Positions 21,956-36,651 of a stretch of 64,000 bases of DNA are shown in pieces. The stretch comes from Protopterus annectens. Taxonomy: Eukaryota > Chordata > Ceratodontiformes > Protopteridae. The translations under genes and the position numbers were made by a program. Location: contig NC_056725.1 of the NCBI RefSeq assembly GCF_019279795.1, positions 1,752,960,916 through 1,753,024,915 on the forward strand, in the 5' to 3' direction. Numbering within the stretch: position 1 is the stretch's first letter; each line of letters starts with the position of its first letter. The notes under the pieces were generated by a model. It made no database searches. It was not told the origin of the DNA and saw nothing but the letters and a program-made list of their open reading frames with translations.

Positions 21956-24883
21956 GATTATAACTTCTTGGATCTGAAAGCCATGACTTTACTTATAAGC
22001 TACACCACATAGAAGGATTTCTTCACCACCGTGGACAAATGGCAGTCAAAGTTCAGGTAACATACTTCTACTAGAAAAATGCTCAAAAACATTGTATTGT
22101 CAACATATTGTTACAAATGTAATTCCTTACAATAAGCACTCTTTTATATTGTATTGCCAATTTAACATGAACAAATGTAATATCTTACCTGTCTTGACAC
22201 TATACAATGTTAACTGTACATTTCCTGATAACAATTAGTAGTTGGGCCCTAAACTGGGCCCATTCCAATCCCGAGACATCCCTGCATCAGCACACTTTGT
22301 TTCCAAATCCCGATCAGTGATACAGGCAGATAACGCCCTGACTCAACACAAACAACTCGAGTTCAAATAGAAGCATGGTCACTAGAAATGCTGGGGAAGA
22401 GAAGTGAAAATGAGGCTCTATGGACCACCCATCTGGGGGGTGTAGTGGTTCCTGGCCAGCTCACCTTATGTTCCAATGATAGGTCGAGACCTTAAGTATA
22501 AAAAAGCAAGCAGATGGTATAGAGGAAGGTATAAGCTAAGGCTACCCAAGATAGTGATAGCCCTCACATATGAAAGGGGTGAGACAATATGAAGGAGTGC
22601 TCATTGGGTTATGGTCATACTAGCCAATGTTCCTTAGCTAACATATTAGGTGAAATGAAGCTCTTAGCAAGCATTTACTGGTGCAGGGACAATTAGAAAG
22701 GTTTCTACTGGGCCTTTGTCTTGGGAAAAAGCCAGATTTACTTTGATTGGGTGACAAAGGTTCACACCACCAGCAGAGTGAATTGATGGTCAGATAAGAA
22801 GAGAACAAGAAATCATCATGGCTGCCTGGATAATGGCTCCTCTGCACAGCTTGCCCATAGTATTAGGATTCATGGGCTGAAGTTTATCTAAGGAGGTTTG
22901 AATGGCTGGCAGGCATGAGGGCAGAAAACACCTAGAAAATTTCCTTCCCTCAACCTTACTCTTAATCAGTCCTTTTAACCTTTCACAAACCACATTATCT
23001 ATAACAAATATATTAAAGATGGCTAGTTAAAACACTATCACAAACAAGTTCCCCACAAATAAATATAAGAATAAAATACTACTACTACAAATCCTTTTAA
23101 CACTTACTTTGTTCCTGCTAATAACACAGTCTGAAGGCACAGAGAACCATCAAACTACAGAAGAAATCATAGAGCAGTGAACAAAAACAAAATGTTAATG
23201 CCAGTGTCATTAATACTTTCAGAGCAATGCCTAAAAACAGATAATGTAGAAGACACTGAAGACTCTTCTGGAAAGACTACTTGTAAACCAAAGTTCTCCG
23301 AAGCAGCAAATAGGATGCTACTCTAGAGCCACTTTTTCCATGGCTGACGGCTCTTTGGCCCTGGATATTGCTGACTTAGACTATTTGACACTGCCTGGTC
23401 ATGGGAATTAATGCAGCTGGTGGCCTGGGCCATAGGTTTGAAATGGTGCACCATCAGGTCACTGATATATCACATGTCACTGAACTAAGATCTGTCTGCC
23501 TGGCCCAGAAAGATAGGTTGATGGACCATTGATTGTACCACCTCTAGTGGGGTGACACTTCCACGTAGTCCAACAGTATGCTGATGGATGTTAAGGCAGA
23601 TTTTGAGTGGCCAACAAAAGTATGCCCAGCTATGTAGACCTCTTTCTGTATAAGACTGCCTGTAAAACCTCTTGACCTATTAGTCACTGTCCACCTTATT
23701 AAAGCTGTCTGATTTACGGCATAGAGGAACATTAGGGATTCCCCCCTAAATGGCACAAAGTATGCAATGAAAATATTTTTAACATTACTATTTCTACAAC
23801 TTCAAGTATTCATCTGGTGCTGAGTCATACTTACATAGGATATTATGCTTTGGAGTATCTACTGGTAATTCTTTATTCAGCACTTTCACTGTGGTACAAC
23901 CCCACCTGATGTTGGAGGATTTGCAACCTCTGATGATGATAGCAGGAATGAGTTGGCACAGACAGGGAGTACATTATTTGTGTTGGTCACAGGGAATGTG
24001 AATATTGCATCTCCTGCTCCTGAATGAAATCTATATTCCTGCAGACATCCTGGAGACATACTTCACATAGGAAGGAGAGATTACTGAGAATGTTAGCAGT
24101 CATTGAAGTGTTGTACCCTGGTAGACACCTGTACGAATCTGCCTTTAGCTCATATGGTTGGAGAGGTACACATGAGAGGAGGGTAAGTAATGATGCTTGC
24201 TGAAGAAGTGGTTACCACCCTCCCTTTGAGGTTGATGTCTCAGTGGCTGCAATCCAGTGTATGTGAGGTCCATCATGGAAGCACTAGCTAGTACCATCAA
24301 GGTGGAGTTACTAAGGGTGATGCAGGGTATGTAAGATGACATGTGGGAGTGTATGTCCCATATCTGTTATGGTCTTAATAGACTCAAATACATACTGACA
24401 TGTGCCATGTCCTCTTAAGCTTGCCTGCCTGATGTGAGGCACTCTCCATGAAGCTGTTCAACTGCTAACTTTATAGATGGTAGCCATTATAGGTGTAGAT
24501 GATTCAGACAACATTTCTGCAGCACTAGCACTTCCACAGCCACATCTGATATGGAGCTGTTTATGCCCAGAAGATGACATCTGTGTGGTCATGGCAGTTG
24601 TGACAGTGGCATGTGTTGTATCAGATGTTGCTGAAGGTCACTCAGCATGCCAACCTTAATCCAGGGTTGTGGTATAAGTAGATCAACTCCAGGGTAGGTC
24701 AGCTCTCATAGGCAGGTGCATGAAGAGGATGCTCAAACGTCTACCCCCTATGCTCTAAACATATCCAGTCCATCAAGCTAGAGTTTTGCAATTACTGCTG
24801 AGGCTATGTCCCAGCAGATACACACTTACACCACCATAGACCACAGTACATCACACATACACTCTCACATACACATACACACC

Positions 24884-24886
<3 letters not shown>
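21956..24886. other. Unrecognised non-coding DNA
   Basis: No frame here shows recognisable similarity. Part could belong to the Harbinger-type element whose transposase remnant lies at 25442-26350, because such elements also carry a second Myb-like gene. I see no clear Myb block. Confidence 0.4.

Positions 24887-24949
<63 letters not shown>
24887..24949. repeat. (CA)n microsatellite
   Basis: A 63-bp uninterrupted alternating A/C tract. Confidence 0.97.
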
Positions 24950-24953
<4 letters not shown>

Positions 24954-25013
24954 CTCGCATTATCTGGTACCAACCCTTCACAAAGCCTTTTACTTTAAGC
25001 CACACCCAAAAAA

Positions 25014-25024
25014 ACACACACACA

Positions 25025-25071
<47 letters not shown>

Positions 25072-25101
25072 GCGCGTGCACGCACACACGCACGCACGCG
25101 T

Positions 25102-25147
<46 letters not shown>
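25014..25147. repeat. (CA)n microsatellite with a central CG-rich segment
   Basis: Alternating purine-pyrimidine DNA for about 130 bp. It includes CGCGCGTGCACGC at 25069-25083 and CACGCACGCGTGCAC near 25090-25104. Such sequence has Z-DNA potential. Confidence 0.95.
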
Positions 25148-25441
25148 GCACTGAAAGTCCATATGCACAACAGTATTTTACTTTAACAATCCTCAGCACT
25201 CACACTTTTCCCTGTAAAAGCCATCCATGTATGTGCTTCCTTCTCCACCTGTACAAATGATAACTGTGCTTTGTCCTTTGACCATTGCTAGTTTGGGATG
25301 CCTATGTCTGATGCACAACATGTAGTCTGTGCATGTATAAGCTCAGCCAGGCATTGGTTTTGCATTAATCATTTTTACTGTAGTTTATCTGTTTTACTCT
25401 GGTATACTATGTTCTAAAGCCATATTCAAGCAATTGCATCT

Positions 25442-26350
25442 TTACCAGTGGCACGGAATTCTGTGCCCACCTAGATCTGGCATGATCATCCCATGCTGCT
25501 GGGTCATCCAACATCTGTAACTCTGACTCAGTCTCCACTGCCCAGTTTGCTGAAGACTAATGCTTCTGCAGGTGCCCACCTTGCTGTAACTTCTTCCTAA
25601 GTATAATGCTGTGTAACATTGCACACGCTAAAAGTATTTTTGCACACATGCCAGGGTCATACTGATTGTCATCACCAGATGAATCCAGAAAGCAAAAAAT
25701 GTACCTTCAGCATTCCAAATGCATGCTCAATAATGTTCCTTGTTTGTGACTGAGCGTGGTTGCACCACTGGTCTGCTTCAAATTGTGGATTTCTGTTGGG
25801 TGTCATCAGTCATGGTTCCAAGGCATACCCAGCATAGTCACCTCTTGCAAAATGATGGTACAGGTCATAGGTGTGCCATATATGGAGTCATGATAACCAC
25901 CTGTGTGAGCCTGTTGCTACAATGTGGATGATACAACTGCAAACCACCTGGTAGTTGATGGAATAATACCATTTGAGGTTCACTTACCGCTAACCCTGTT
26001 CACCTAATGAGGACTTTATTTCAATGTGGGCTCAGTCTAAGGCCCCTGTTATGTCAGGAAACTGGGCTATGCTGTATGGTGCTCCCTCTCTTGTGTGTGG
26101 TATGTGAGAACCCACTATCCTTCCCCATATGTTGAAACATGTCCTTAAGAAACTGGTGAAGCATTCTTGAGGCAGATTCATGTGATACTCCCACTGTGTC
26201 CTCAATAGGTTGCTGAAAGGTCGCTGTTGCTAGTATAGGTAAAGGCACACATACCTTAGTATCCACTGGGATAGGTACTCCACAACTCCCACAGAGTTGC
26301 AGATGTGGCCGATGAATGCCTACAGTTTCTTGCATGGTGTCCATATCCAC
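25442..26350 (-). pseudogene. PIF/Harbinger-type transposase (HARBI1-like) remnant
   Basis: Read from 26350: ATFQQPIEDTVGVSHESASR near 26200, the helix-turn-helix-like block of this family. Then, near 25860-25690: GDYAGYALEP, a stop where Trp is expected, LMTPNRNP, CNHAQSQTRNIIEHAFGMLK. In the family GDxGYxLxPWLMTP carries the second catalytic Asp and the E of IIExxFG is the third acidic residue. A weak VCKN.. block and the end of the frame follow near 25600-25442. The reading frame is broken by stops between 25930 and 26054. No inverted repeats or 3-bp duplication were located. Confidence 0.87.
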
Positions 26351-27342
<992 letters not shown>

Positions 27343-27394
27343 CAGTTCCTGTACCTGTCCCTAGCCTCCTGTATCCCTCCTCCCCCATAACATT

Positions 27395-28087
27395 TTAGTG
27401 CCATTATGGTACTTTACAAGAGTCAGCCCTGGTGATGTAGTTGTTCCCCCCACTCTATGATTCCTGTACTAATGTTGATGCCATTATAGCACTTAAGTGT
27501 AATCTCTGGTGACTAAGGATTTACCTTCTCCCCGATACCCATAGTAATGTATATGCTTTAGGGTACTTTAAGGAGCATTACATGGTGTCTCTTGTACCCC
27601 CCTCACGGTAATGTTGGCACAGTTATAGCACTTTATAAACTCGTCCCTGGTACAAGGTAGCTCCCCCCACTCCCCAATCTCCATAGTAATATTGGTTCCT
27701 TCACTGCAGTTATGAATTCCCTGATAGTCTACTTGTCATCCCCCCGGCTCCCCATCCTCATACTGTGGTGGGTGCCATTATCACACTTGAACGCATCTGT
27801 TGCTCACATCCCTGTCCTGCTGTTCTGTGCTTTAGGGCACTTTTCTCTTGAGTCCTGTGTATCCCCCTATCCCTGTAGTAACACTGGTTCCACTAGAGAA
27901 CAGTAGAGTGTGTATCGCCCCACACCTCCAGTCCTTGTAGTAATGATGGAGTCAGCATGACACTTTTTCACATGAATCACCCTGGTCTTCAGTGGATCCC
28001 CCATACCCCACAATTCCTGTTTTCATGATGGTGTCATTATGGCACTTTTACAATAAGCATTGACGTCTAGTGCCCCCCCCCCCCACA
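27395..28087. repeat. Degenerate minisatellite, about 65-80 bp period
   Basis: A phrase of the type GCCATTATGGCACTTT recurs near 27400, 27480, 27550, 27616, 27774, 27829, 27950 and 28034. Between these are CCCTGGTG-like, C-run and TGTAGTAATGTTGGT-like phrases. About nine diverged units start just after the AC tract and end in a C-run at 28073-28083. Confidence 0.72.
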
Positions 28088-28299
28088 ATGTTCATCTTCA
28101 CAATTGTATATAGCTTCTTAGCTAAGTAGCATAGGCCTCTCACCTGCAATGTCTCATTAGCATTCCACACAGCTGTGGGGCCAGTCTTTTGTAGTGTTAC
28201 ACATCTTACAATACAAAAGCATACAGTGATGTGTACATGGCCAAGTACACATCATGATATGTTTATGAAGCCAGCCCTGTATTATACTATCTTACAAAA

Positions 28300-28940
28300 A
28301 GATTATAAAAAAATGTCCCACAACTTTCTGTTCAACCATTAGCAAACACTTGAAATCAGGTGCAAACTATTAACCTTATCTACTTCCAAATGACCCCACC
28401 TATGACATCACATAACTATGGCATACTCTTTTGATAACTCACAGAGGTCACTCCAGCTTAAATCAGACAATATTAGTATCTCATCTACTTTGATTCTCAC
28501 CACAATATCCACTGGTAGAATTAAATTACTCTTACAGAAACCTAAAAAAGCCTCATTGGCATATAAATAAAACCTTATCTCTGAATATCTTCATATTACA
28601 GCAAGAGCTATCTTATATCCATTATCAATATTCATAGACTGCTTTATCTGGGAACTATCACTCTTAAACTTTCATATCTCCCCTTCACAAAGGCAGCAAC
28701 TGTCTGGAATTTGCAGATCATAAACCAATAGTACTCTTGTCCCTACTTTCAAAAATACTTAAAAAAATGTGCTCACATCTAGCTTCCCATACACTTTAAA
28801 AAAGAACAACCTGGTTTCCATAAGCCAAAAACTTCTCTAGTAACTTTTATAGACTACATTCATAATAAATGTTTAGAAAAAAATTGTTGGCACAGTAATC
28901 GTAAATCTATTAAAAGTATTAAAAAACATACATTTTTGGT
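28300..28940 (+). mobile_element. Degraded L2-like reverse transcriptase fragment
   Basis: The frame near 28795 reads KKEQPGFHKPKTSLVTFIDY and then HNKCLEK. This resembles QHGFRPFHSTTTALLSFTDSINKKC of the L2 copies. Many stops. The borders are approximate. Confidence 0.5.
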
Positions 28941-29130
28941 CCATGTGACTATTCCCTCATCTATATAGCCATATCTGGATGGAGAGGGGAAAAAAAAGAG
29001 ACAATGGTTGTCATCTCTCAGGAAGTTAAAAGATTTCTGATGTATTTATTCTTATCAATGCATTTGCTTGTTGTTGACCAAATTTGTCCCACTAGGCCCA
29101 GTGTCATCTTTTCAGGGGAAACCCAAGGTA

Positions 29131-29921
29131 GGGTACTTTTCCGTTAAACCCCTACCATGCATCTTGGGACCCGGACTGGTGTGTCTCGCCCTGTTCCTTT
29201 CCCCAGGGCTTTGTATCGGCACCACAATTACCGTTATCTAATTATTTTAATAAGTTTCCTACTGTGGCTATAAACTATGCACACACAGTTTTAATATCAG
29301 ATTCATGTGTGTAAATAAATGTGACCACTCTCATTGAGTGGCTTATTATGCCAGAACGATGATTTGCTCAGACTTGAGAATTGTTAGAGGGTGGGAGGGG
29401 AATGTGGCTGAATTGACTTAGAAAGTTGGTAGAATAAAGATGTTTAAGTTTAATATTCTCTTTCTAAAGTAAGAAGTGATGGTAAAGTGTATTACTTGTT
29501 AGCTGAAAACTGCCAGTTTTATAGCATGAATGAATGAAATGGAGCAATAGGACAAACATTTTATCCAGAATCAGGTGGTGCCCTGAATATTAGGGATATT
29601 TTTGTGCGTTTTATGTATAATATTCATAATGTTTCCTATCTTACATATTTCCTTTTCATGTGTAGAGGTGGTACCTTTTTCTGTGTAGTGTGCCATCTTC
29701 TCCTATGCTGAGAGTAAGATAATCTCATAGTAAAACTTGAGATTTTTGCAGGACAGGTCACATAGTCAACTAGTAGAAAGAAAATGATTCTAACTTATTA
29801 GAAAAATAAACTTTGAAAAGTCCACGGGTCTGAAAGATCTGCACAGCTCGCTGAGAAATAAGGTGAGACACACCGATCTGGGACTGAAAACGCATGGTAG
29901 GGGTTTAACGGAAAAGTACCC
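29131..29921. mobile_element. Non-autonomous terminal-inverted-repeat element, ~790 bp
   Basis: GGGTACTTTTCCGTTAAACC starts at 29131 and its reverse complement ends at 29921. The first 30 bp match perfectly, and similarity continues to about 70 bp (GTGTGTCTCRCC). The flanks AAGGTA (29125-29130) and AAAGTA (29922-29927) could be an imperfect 6-bp duplication. There is no coding capacity. The superfamily is not assigned. Confidence 0.8.
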
Positions 29922-30061
29922 AAAGTAGTATTTATAGGACTGATGCTTCTAACAGCCCCACTCTTATGCAGCTGACTGCACACTGCAGTGCCTGGCTTCA
30001 CTAAACTGCATTGAATGTGCACTTCTGCACACCTTTGATATTTGTTTTCTGTATTTCTTCA

Positions 30062-31500
30062 CTTATTTATTGATTTATTTATTTATTGACATTTGTTTAC
30101 TGGGAAAGTCAGACTGGATAATTGTATCCACTTTTACAAATAGAACAGAAAATATATATACATAGGTGAAAATTGACATATGACAATATACTGTAAACAG
30201 ATTAATACAAATCTTAATACACATATGACACATATGACGTAGAATAACTCACATATGCTATCATTAAAATGAGACAAATAAAATATGTAGCACTGAAACT
30301 TGTTGACATGTTAAAAGTGTGAGATTTTATTACTCACTCATAAGGCAAATGTAGGTCTGACATTCAAACAATAGATAAGGAGGAGGAAAGGAAGAGAGAG
30401 GAGTGATAAAAGGAAGTAAGTGGAGCAGATATGGCATGTGAAATAATGAGTAAAAACAAGACTAAGAAGGTTAACACTGAAGGGAAATAAGATCAAAAGT
30501 AAGAGAAATAAAAAGAAGGAAACATAGATAGAGAGAATGTATATAGTTATTGGAGGAGTAGGAGCACAATTTTAGCCAGGAGACTAGCAAATGAAAAGCC
30601 AGGAGTCAAAGAGGAATTATTTTAATTGCAACTTAAATAAATGAATGTTTTGTATTGCCCTGGTTGGTGCAGGGGTCATATTCTAGAATTTTACTAAGCT
30701 GTGTTAGTACAGACATTAATCACAGTTTTTGTAAGGTTTATAGATGTCAAGCATACCTCTCAGCTGTACAGATTTTCGCAGAATGTCCAGAATTTTGCTA
30801 CATATTTTTGATGTGTTCCCCCTAAAATCTGTACTTTTCTGGCAAATAGCTGAGGATTGAAGTAATTAAATAATGACAAACATTTGAGTTTAAAACTCCA
30901 CAGAAAATGCATGATAATGCAAAACCTATTATTATATCAACTTTCTAAGTTTGTAAGAGCAATATTTAAAATCTGTTACTATTTGTCCCCCCACAATTTT
31001 AGGCATTGTCCACATGTCGAGAGATATGATGTCAAGTAGATTTTTGTCTAAGTTTGTAAGAGCAATATTTAAAATCTGTTCCTATTTGTCCCCCCACAAT
31101 TTTAGGCATTGTCCAGATGTTGAGAGATATGATGTCAAGTAGATTTTTGTCAACAGATCAAAGGTGAAAATTTTGATAGGAATGGTGGAGAATTGCGTGT
31201 ATAGCTGTGCAGGAAGTGGAATTAAATATAATTTTGTGTGTTAAGAGAAGTTGGTATGATTTAGTTGGTGGGCTAATTCTAGCCAATCTAGTATTTTTAT
31301 AACAGAACAGTGATGTACTGTGTGACTTGTATGAGCTGTAATTCTAGTTACCTTGTTATAGCACTGTTCTAGTTTAAATTTTAAGGTGGCCTGCAGGCTA
31401 GTCAAGATTGGAGGACCACATAATGGAGAAGGGACTAAGTTTGTAATGACAAGAGTGACACTGGTGGATGCAATAAAGAATTTTTGGGCTTGGTGATTTT
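30062..31500 (-). mobile_element. L2-like LINE 3' portion, minus strand
   Basis: It starts with the reversed tail TTTATTGATTTATTTATT near 30062 and the GGGAAAGTCAGACTGGATAA stretch, as at 11008-11090. At 31260-31440 the minus-strand reading gives ILTSLQATLKFKLEQCYNKV, THTSHTVHHCSVIK and LDWLELAHQL. This matches the C-terminal reverse transcriptase blocks of the L2 at 6510-6650. The centre is diverged and carries a 103-bp tandem duplication. Confidence 0.75.
30945..31150. repeat. 103-bp tandem duplication
   Basis: CTAAGTTTGTAAGAGCAATA begins at 30945 and 31048. The copies stay nearly identical through ATGATGTCAAGTAGATTTTT, differing at only a few bases, so the duplication is recent. Confidence 0.95.
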
Positions 31501-34500
31501 TTTAAATATTACTCTGTAACTGGAGGCCATATTTGATGATGCCATATATTATAACCACCAGCAGTTTTGTATGTTATTTTAGAGTTCACACATACTTCAA
31601 TCGGGTTTGTGCCCTTAAATCTCTGTATGTTACACTGTAGTTCTGGGCCTTTCTCGAGTGAATCTACTGCAGAAGGACTGAAACAGATTCTATCTCTCCA
31701 ACCTGTGTTAACAAGTTAACAGTGCCCACTCACAGCCTGCTGTGCCCAGCCAGCTTTGCTGGCATCTGGACTAATTAACTGAATTCAGGTCATCCAGGAT
31801 AAATTTAAGGACCCATCTCTCAATCCACCAATGTTGGCTTTGTATATTTATGTTAAGTTTTGTTCTCACTTTCTGTAAGGTGACCCCCACTGATACTAAT
31901 TGTCATATTTAGGTAACTATATTTTTAGGTTGATATTACCATAAAATGTTTCAACAGAAATTAAAATGGTACATGCTTAGAGAAATGTATTTTGTATCAA
32001 AACGGCAGAAAATTATGGTCTGGAGTTTAAAACCCTTGTTTTAAAGCCATTGCTATATGTTCAGTCATGTTTTCTACATACTCTTAAATAGGCATTCTAA
32101 CTTATTTAATTTGTTCTTCAACTTTTTATTTTTTACTTATGTAAATCCCTTACCTTTTTAAACCCTCAATACCTGCTATGACTATTATTCCATAACTAAT
32201 TTACTTTCATTTTGACCACATTTTAAGTTTCTGTGTAAAATAACTCCAGTCCTTTGCAACCTCTCTAGTGCTTAAGTTCAAATCTATATATTTCAGTTAA
32301 AGTATGATCTATGCAATTATTAAACAGCTTTCTATTCAGAACAAATACTAGAAATCAGTGTTTATCACAACATATTTTAAGTTGTATATATGCATGGATT
32401 CACGCTATCACTGGATGTGTTTTCATGGTTCACACCACATTGCAGTGTGCTTTTCATATGTTACATCTATGCATCTATCCAATCTTGCCAGGGCACTATG
32501 TTTCACTGGAAAATGTGTATATTTCATGTAATTCTGTCATATTGCCAGTACATCAATAAGTCCAAATACTTGGATACATTTCTTTAAGTATCTGCCTTCC
32601 TCTGGTGTACTGTGGTATCTTAGCCCTCCAGAGATATCTTCATTGTTTTCTATAGTGTTCCAGTTTCCTGCCTACAATCTCTCACAACTATAAATCTTTC
32701 TTGCTTGTCCTTCATTTAGTCCTCAGTATTTGTTTCCATTTATTTTAATTAATATTATAACACCCTTTTCCACTCTTCTTCTTCTATTCCAGCAAAGAAG
32801 CATAACTTCCCATTTATCTTTATGAAACTTTCATATCATACGATTCAGGTGAATTTCCTGTAACATTATTCTCTCTGCATTTTTACTGTAAATATGTAAT
32901 TCCTGTTTATGTTTATCAGCACATTAATATTTCTTATCAATAAGTCAAATTGTACCATAGTAAGGCTTATGCTGTATTGTACTTAACTTATATTATTTGT
33001 CTATCTGTTACAAACTGGCCCTCTATAGTCTGTTTTAATCACTTTTTATGGCAAGGAATGTAGATTTCATTGCTACAGCACCATGGCCATATAATCTACA
33101 GTTTGAGAGCCCTTCATTCTGAAACTTTCTAACAAATGTAAACATAAGATGAAATTAAGTCATTATTTTCATATGGGTAGTTACTGATCTCAAAGTTTTA
33201 ATTCATTTCCTTTATGCATGGTTTACATTCTAATTGCACCAGACAATCTCTGGCATTTAACCAGCTTCCCCCAGTCAGGGCTTCTGGCACATTGTTTTTG
33301 TGAATCTTGATATCTAGCCTACTTACAGTCAACATTCATGTCTCATTAAGTTTGAATGCATTCTTAGACCTAGTGTATGCATTACTAAAACTAATTAACT
33401 TTTTAAAATGTTATATATTGGTTTACATAATATAATATGTTATTTTCATCTTTCATTGATCATTCATTTACTTCAGTCTCTCCCCCCTTCCTTCCCATTG
33501 TCTTAGCACATTTATCAAATGCAATGTAATACAATTTATAGTTTGTAAACAGGGAACTCCATCAGAAAGCATGCAGTACAGGTCCCTCACCAAACCAATT
33601 CTGTTAGATATAGACTTTAAGTAAAGATTTCACATATAATACTATGACATTTATATTGACCAACTAGTTATTTTTCTACATAGTACTTACTGATTTCAAT
33701 GGTTTTATGGTGCCATTCAGAATGTAACTCATATCTTGACTGCATCACATAAATATTTAGCCTTCTTTAAATAATGTCCTCGTTTTATGTTCCCAAAGCA
33801 TATTTATGAAATCTTCCACTTTTCTTGAAAACTATTTCATCTCCTAAGTTTTATCAATTCCTTCTTTGGAAAACAAGAATGTTTTGCAGGCAAACTTAAA
33901 AAACTGATGAGAAAGGGGCATTTGACAGAATGATATTATGGCAGTTCATATTTGGAAGTGAAGAGATTAAGACTGTTCAACTATTATAAAGTTTAACAGT
34001 CTGAAAACTGGAATAAAAGGTGAAATTCCTCTTAAACATTAGGCAATCACATTTAAATGACCTACTCTGTTCTTCTTTTTTGTGCATACTCTTTGCACTG
34101 TGGTCTATCCTCAGATAAAAATAGTTGAATTGTGACAGATACATATATATGTTTCCTTATTTGTAAGTAAGGTTAAGTGTGCTACAATGGTAGTTCTCCT
34201 CAACTGTAGTAATTAGCATCTCAGTGCCTTTCAAGAAGCTGGAAACTTTGGAACTAAATTTACTAAATAAGACTAAATAGAAGGGATTCTAACAAAATCA
34301 ACCCATTAAAGTTTGGAGGAGAGGGGAATTCCATCCCTGAAATTGTGGTTTGATCACTGAACCAATGACCATTTTAAGTTTCCTTGGTACCCTTAGAAAT
34401 TATATTATGTAGGCTGTGGAAGCTGAAAATGACTTTATGACATCCATAAAGTAGGTCATATTTATCCACAAGTTTCTGCACCCCTACAATTTACAAACTA

Positions 34501-35640
34501 CTGTCTCATATCCAGCTTCTCAAGTATAGTTAACAAGACAGCGTTAGTATAATTTGGGACCATCTTGCAGTTTGTAGTTTCCTAGATCCTTATCGATTGG
34601 TTTTAAGGAGTAGGCATTACAGCTAAATGGATTTCAAGAATTCAATAGTGACTTCCTAATGAAAAGGGATAATTGCAAATGTTCCATCCTGGCATCCTTG
34701 AGCCCTTTGTGGAGTTTGACATTGTAAACATTATGATTTGTTGGACCATCTGCAGTTTCTTAGCAGACCTTTAAAAAAGATCTTCATGTGTTTTGTGAGA
34801 CTTCTTCATGGGTACAACTCAAAGATTATTCCCAAGATTAGTTTCCTGTCTCTCGTTCCCTACAATTTGAGATACCATGGATTTCTGTGTTTACTTTTAT
34901 TATACATGTTGCTTATATAAAACCTGGAGATATACAATGCTGTGATTGGTTGTATGAGTATTTTGCTAAAGATGGTAACTGGATTTATGAATGCAAGCTT
35001 CAGATCAGTAATGAGATAACAGCAGACTAAATGTGGTTAAATCCAGAGATGACTGGTGTCTTAATAGTGCATTCCATATTGCAGCTTGAGAAAGGACCAG
35101 ATAGTATAGTTATCACTATAAACAAAAGTTCTGCACAGGCAGATTATTTGCACCTTTCTGAAGCAGTATTATGACCCATGTGGAAGGGGGCAGAGGTGTA
35201 TTAATCAAGTAAATGTGGGCACTTTCCCAGAACAATAATGGGCAAGATGTCACCCCCTGAAAGGTGGCACATACACTTTATCAGCTCTGGTACTTTATCC
35301 GAAGTGCCGTGTTATTGCTAACTGTTGGTCACCCCAGGCAGAATTATGTTGGCGCACTGGATTCATGTTAAAATTTGCTGTAAACTATAATTCAAGCCTT
35401 CAGCTACCACATTTCTGTACTGGAGACATTTCCATTTGTTTTACCAAAGACTGTCAAAAACCACAGCCTTTTCACTTTTGTCATGCTTCTCCAGTTAAAT
35501 AATGCCTGTGTGGAGAGTATTTGAGAGGGGTATGTATGTGCGCATGAGCATGCACACCTCCGTGTGTCTGCATGTGTATATAATAAGACATAAAGGAGTA
35601 TGTGGTTATGCATAATACAGATATTTCTGCACAATAAAGA
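31501..35640. other. AT-rich unannotated stretch
   Basis: About 4.1 kb with no recognised coding similarity, tandem repeat or transposon end. It may be unique or very old repeat DNA. The frames at 32311 and 34738 have no family motifs. Confidence 0.5.
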
Positions 35641-35675
35641 GTGTTGCAGTACATGAGTTTGAGTACAAATGTGTC

Positions 35676-35680
<5 letters not shown>

Positions 35681-35766
<86 letters not shown>
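35681..35766. repeat. (GT)n microsatellite
   Basis: 86 bp of GT dinucleotide with a late TATGT interruption. Confidence 0.97.
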
Positions 35767-35770
<4 letters not shown>

Positions 35771-35789
35771 ATCGCGCTACAGTTATAGC

Positions 35790-35844
35790 TATTTATATAT
35801 CTGTATCTATATCTATATCGATATATCTATCTATACATACTGTG

Positions 35845-35914
<70 letters not shown>

Positions 35915-35940
35915 AAATAAAACTAAATATATATATGAAT
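35790..35940. repeat. Compound TATC / (TA)n tract
   Basis: TATC-type units near 35800-35835 pass into two TA tracts at about 35850-35877 and 35880-35907, each ending in ATTTATA. Confidence 0.9.
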
Positions 35941-36185
35941 ATATACTTCCCCTGCATTTGACTGCATGAACAAACGCAGGGGTGTGATTTAATGTCAGCC
36001 ATATGGATGGGAAAATGGTGGATATGGCGATGGTATGGAATGTCAATATAGGTAAGGGGGTTGGGGGTGAGATTCTGTGTGTGTATGTGAGTTAGAGTTA
36101 GGGTTGTCAATATGTGAAGGATGGGTGTTGTGTGTTTGTGTGCAAGTTTGCTTGTTTTATGGCAAGGGTAAGGGTTAGTTTAGGG

Positions 36186-36651
36186 CAGTGGTGCACAACC
36201 TTGTTGTGGGGAGGGCCACTATACAAATTCTTAATGCATCTGTGGGCCACCTCAAAATATAGTAAGTCATTACGAGTTAACTATAGGTACAGGTGACTGG
36301 CATTTTTACTTAAGACAGCAGTCATAAAATTGTCTGTTTTCTACATTAGTTTTCCATTTAACTTTATTCTGGCTTGCAGCCATGACTTATTACAAACTCT
36401 TGTAGAACGTTACTACTGTTTACAGACTACAAGTTATAAACAACAAAGAATATTTACTTCCACGGCTAAAATTATAGGTATGCGCACCTGCAATCAATTA
36501 GGTAGGTAAGCACCTGCTGGAAAGTTTGCATGACTGGAGTAAGGCATAGCATTTTTTCACTTTTTTTTATTTTTTGGTTACTCTCTGGTGGCTGGATGGC
36601 ATTGCATGGTGGGCTGGATTTGGCCCCCAGGCCGGACATTGTGCACCACTG
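36186..36651. mobile_element. hAT-type MITE
   Basis: The left end CAGTGGTGCACAA (36186) is the reverse complement of the right end TTGTGCACCACTG (to 36651). The inner edges GGGCCAC and GGCCCCCAGGCC fit common hAT non-autonomous ends (CAGTGG termini). The element is 466 bp and non-coding. The expected 8-bp target duplication is not evident. Confidence 0.82.

Noticed and set aside
36186..36651. 8-bp target duplication for the hAT MITE
   Set aside because: The flanks GTTTAGGG and CCTTATAT do not match, so the duplication is absent or eroded even though the ends are clear.
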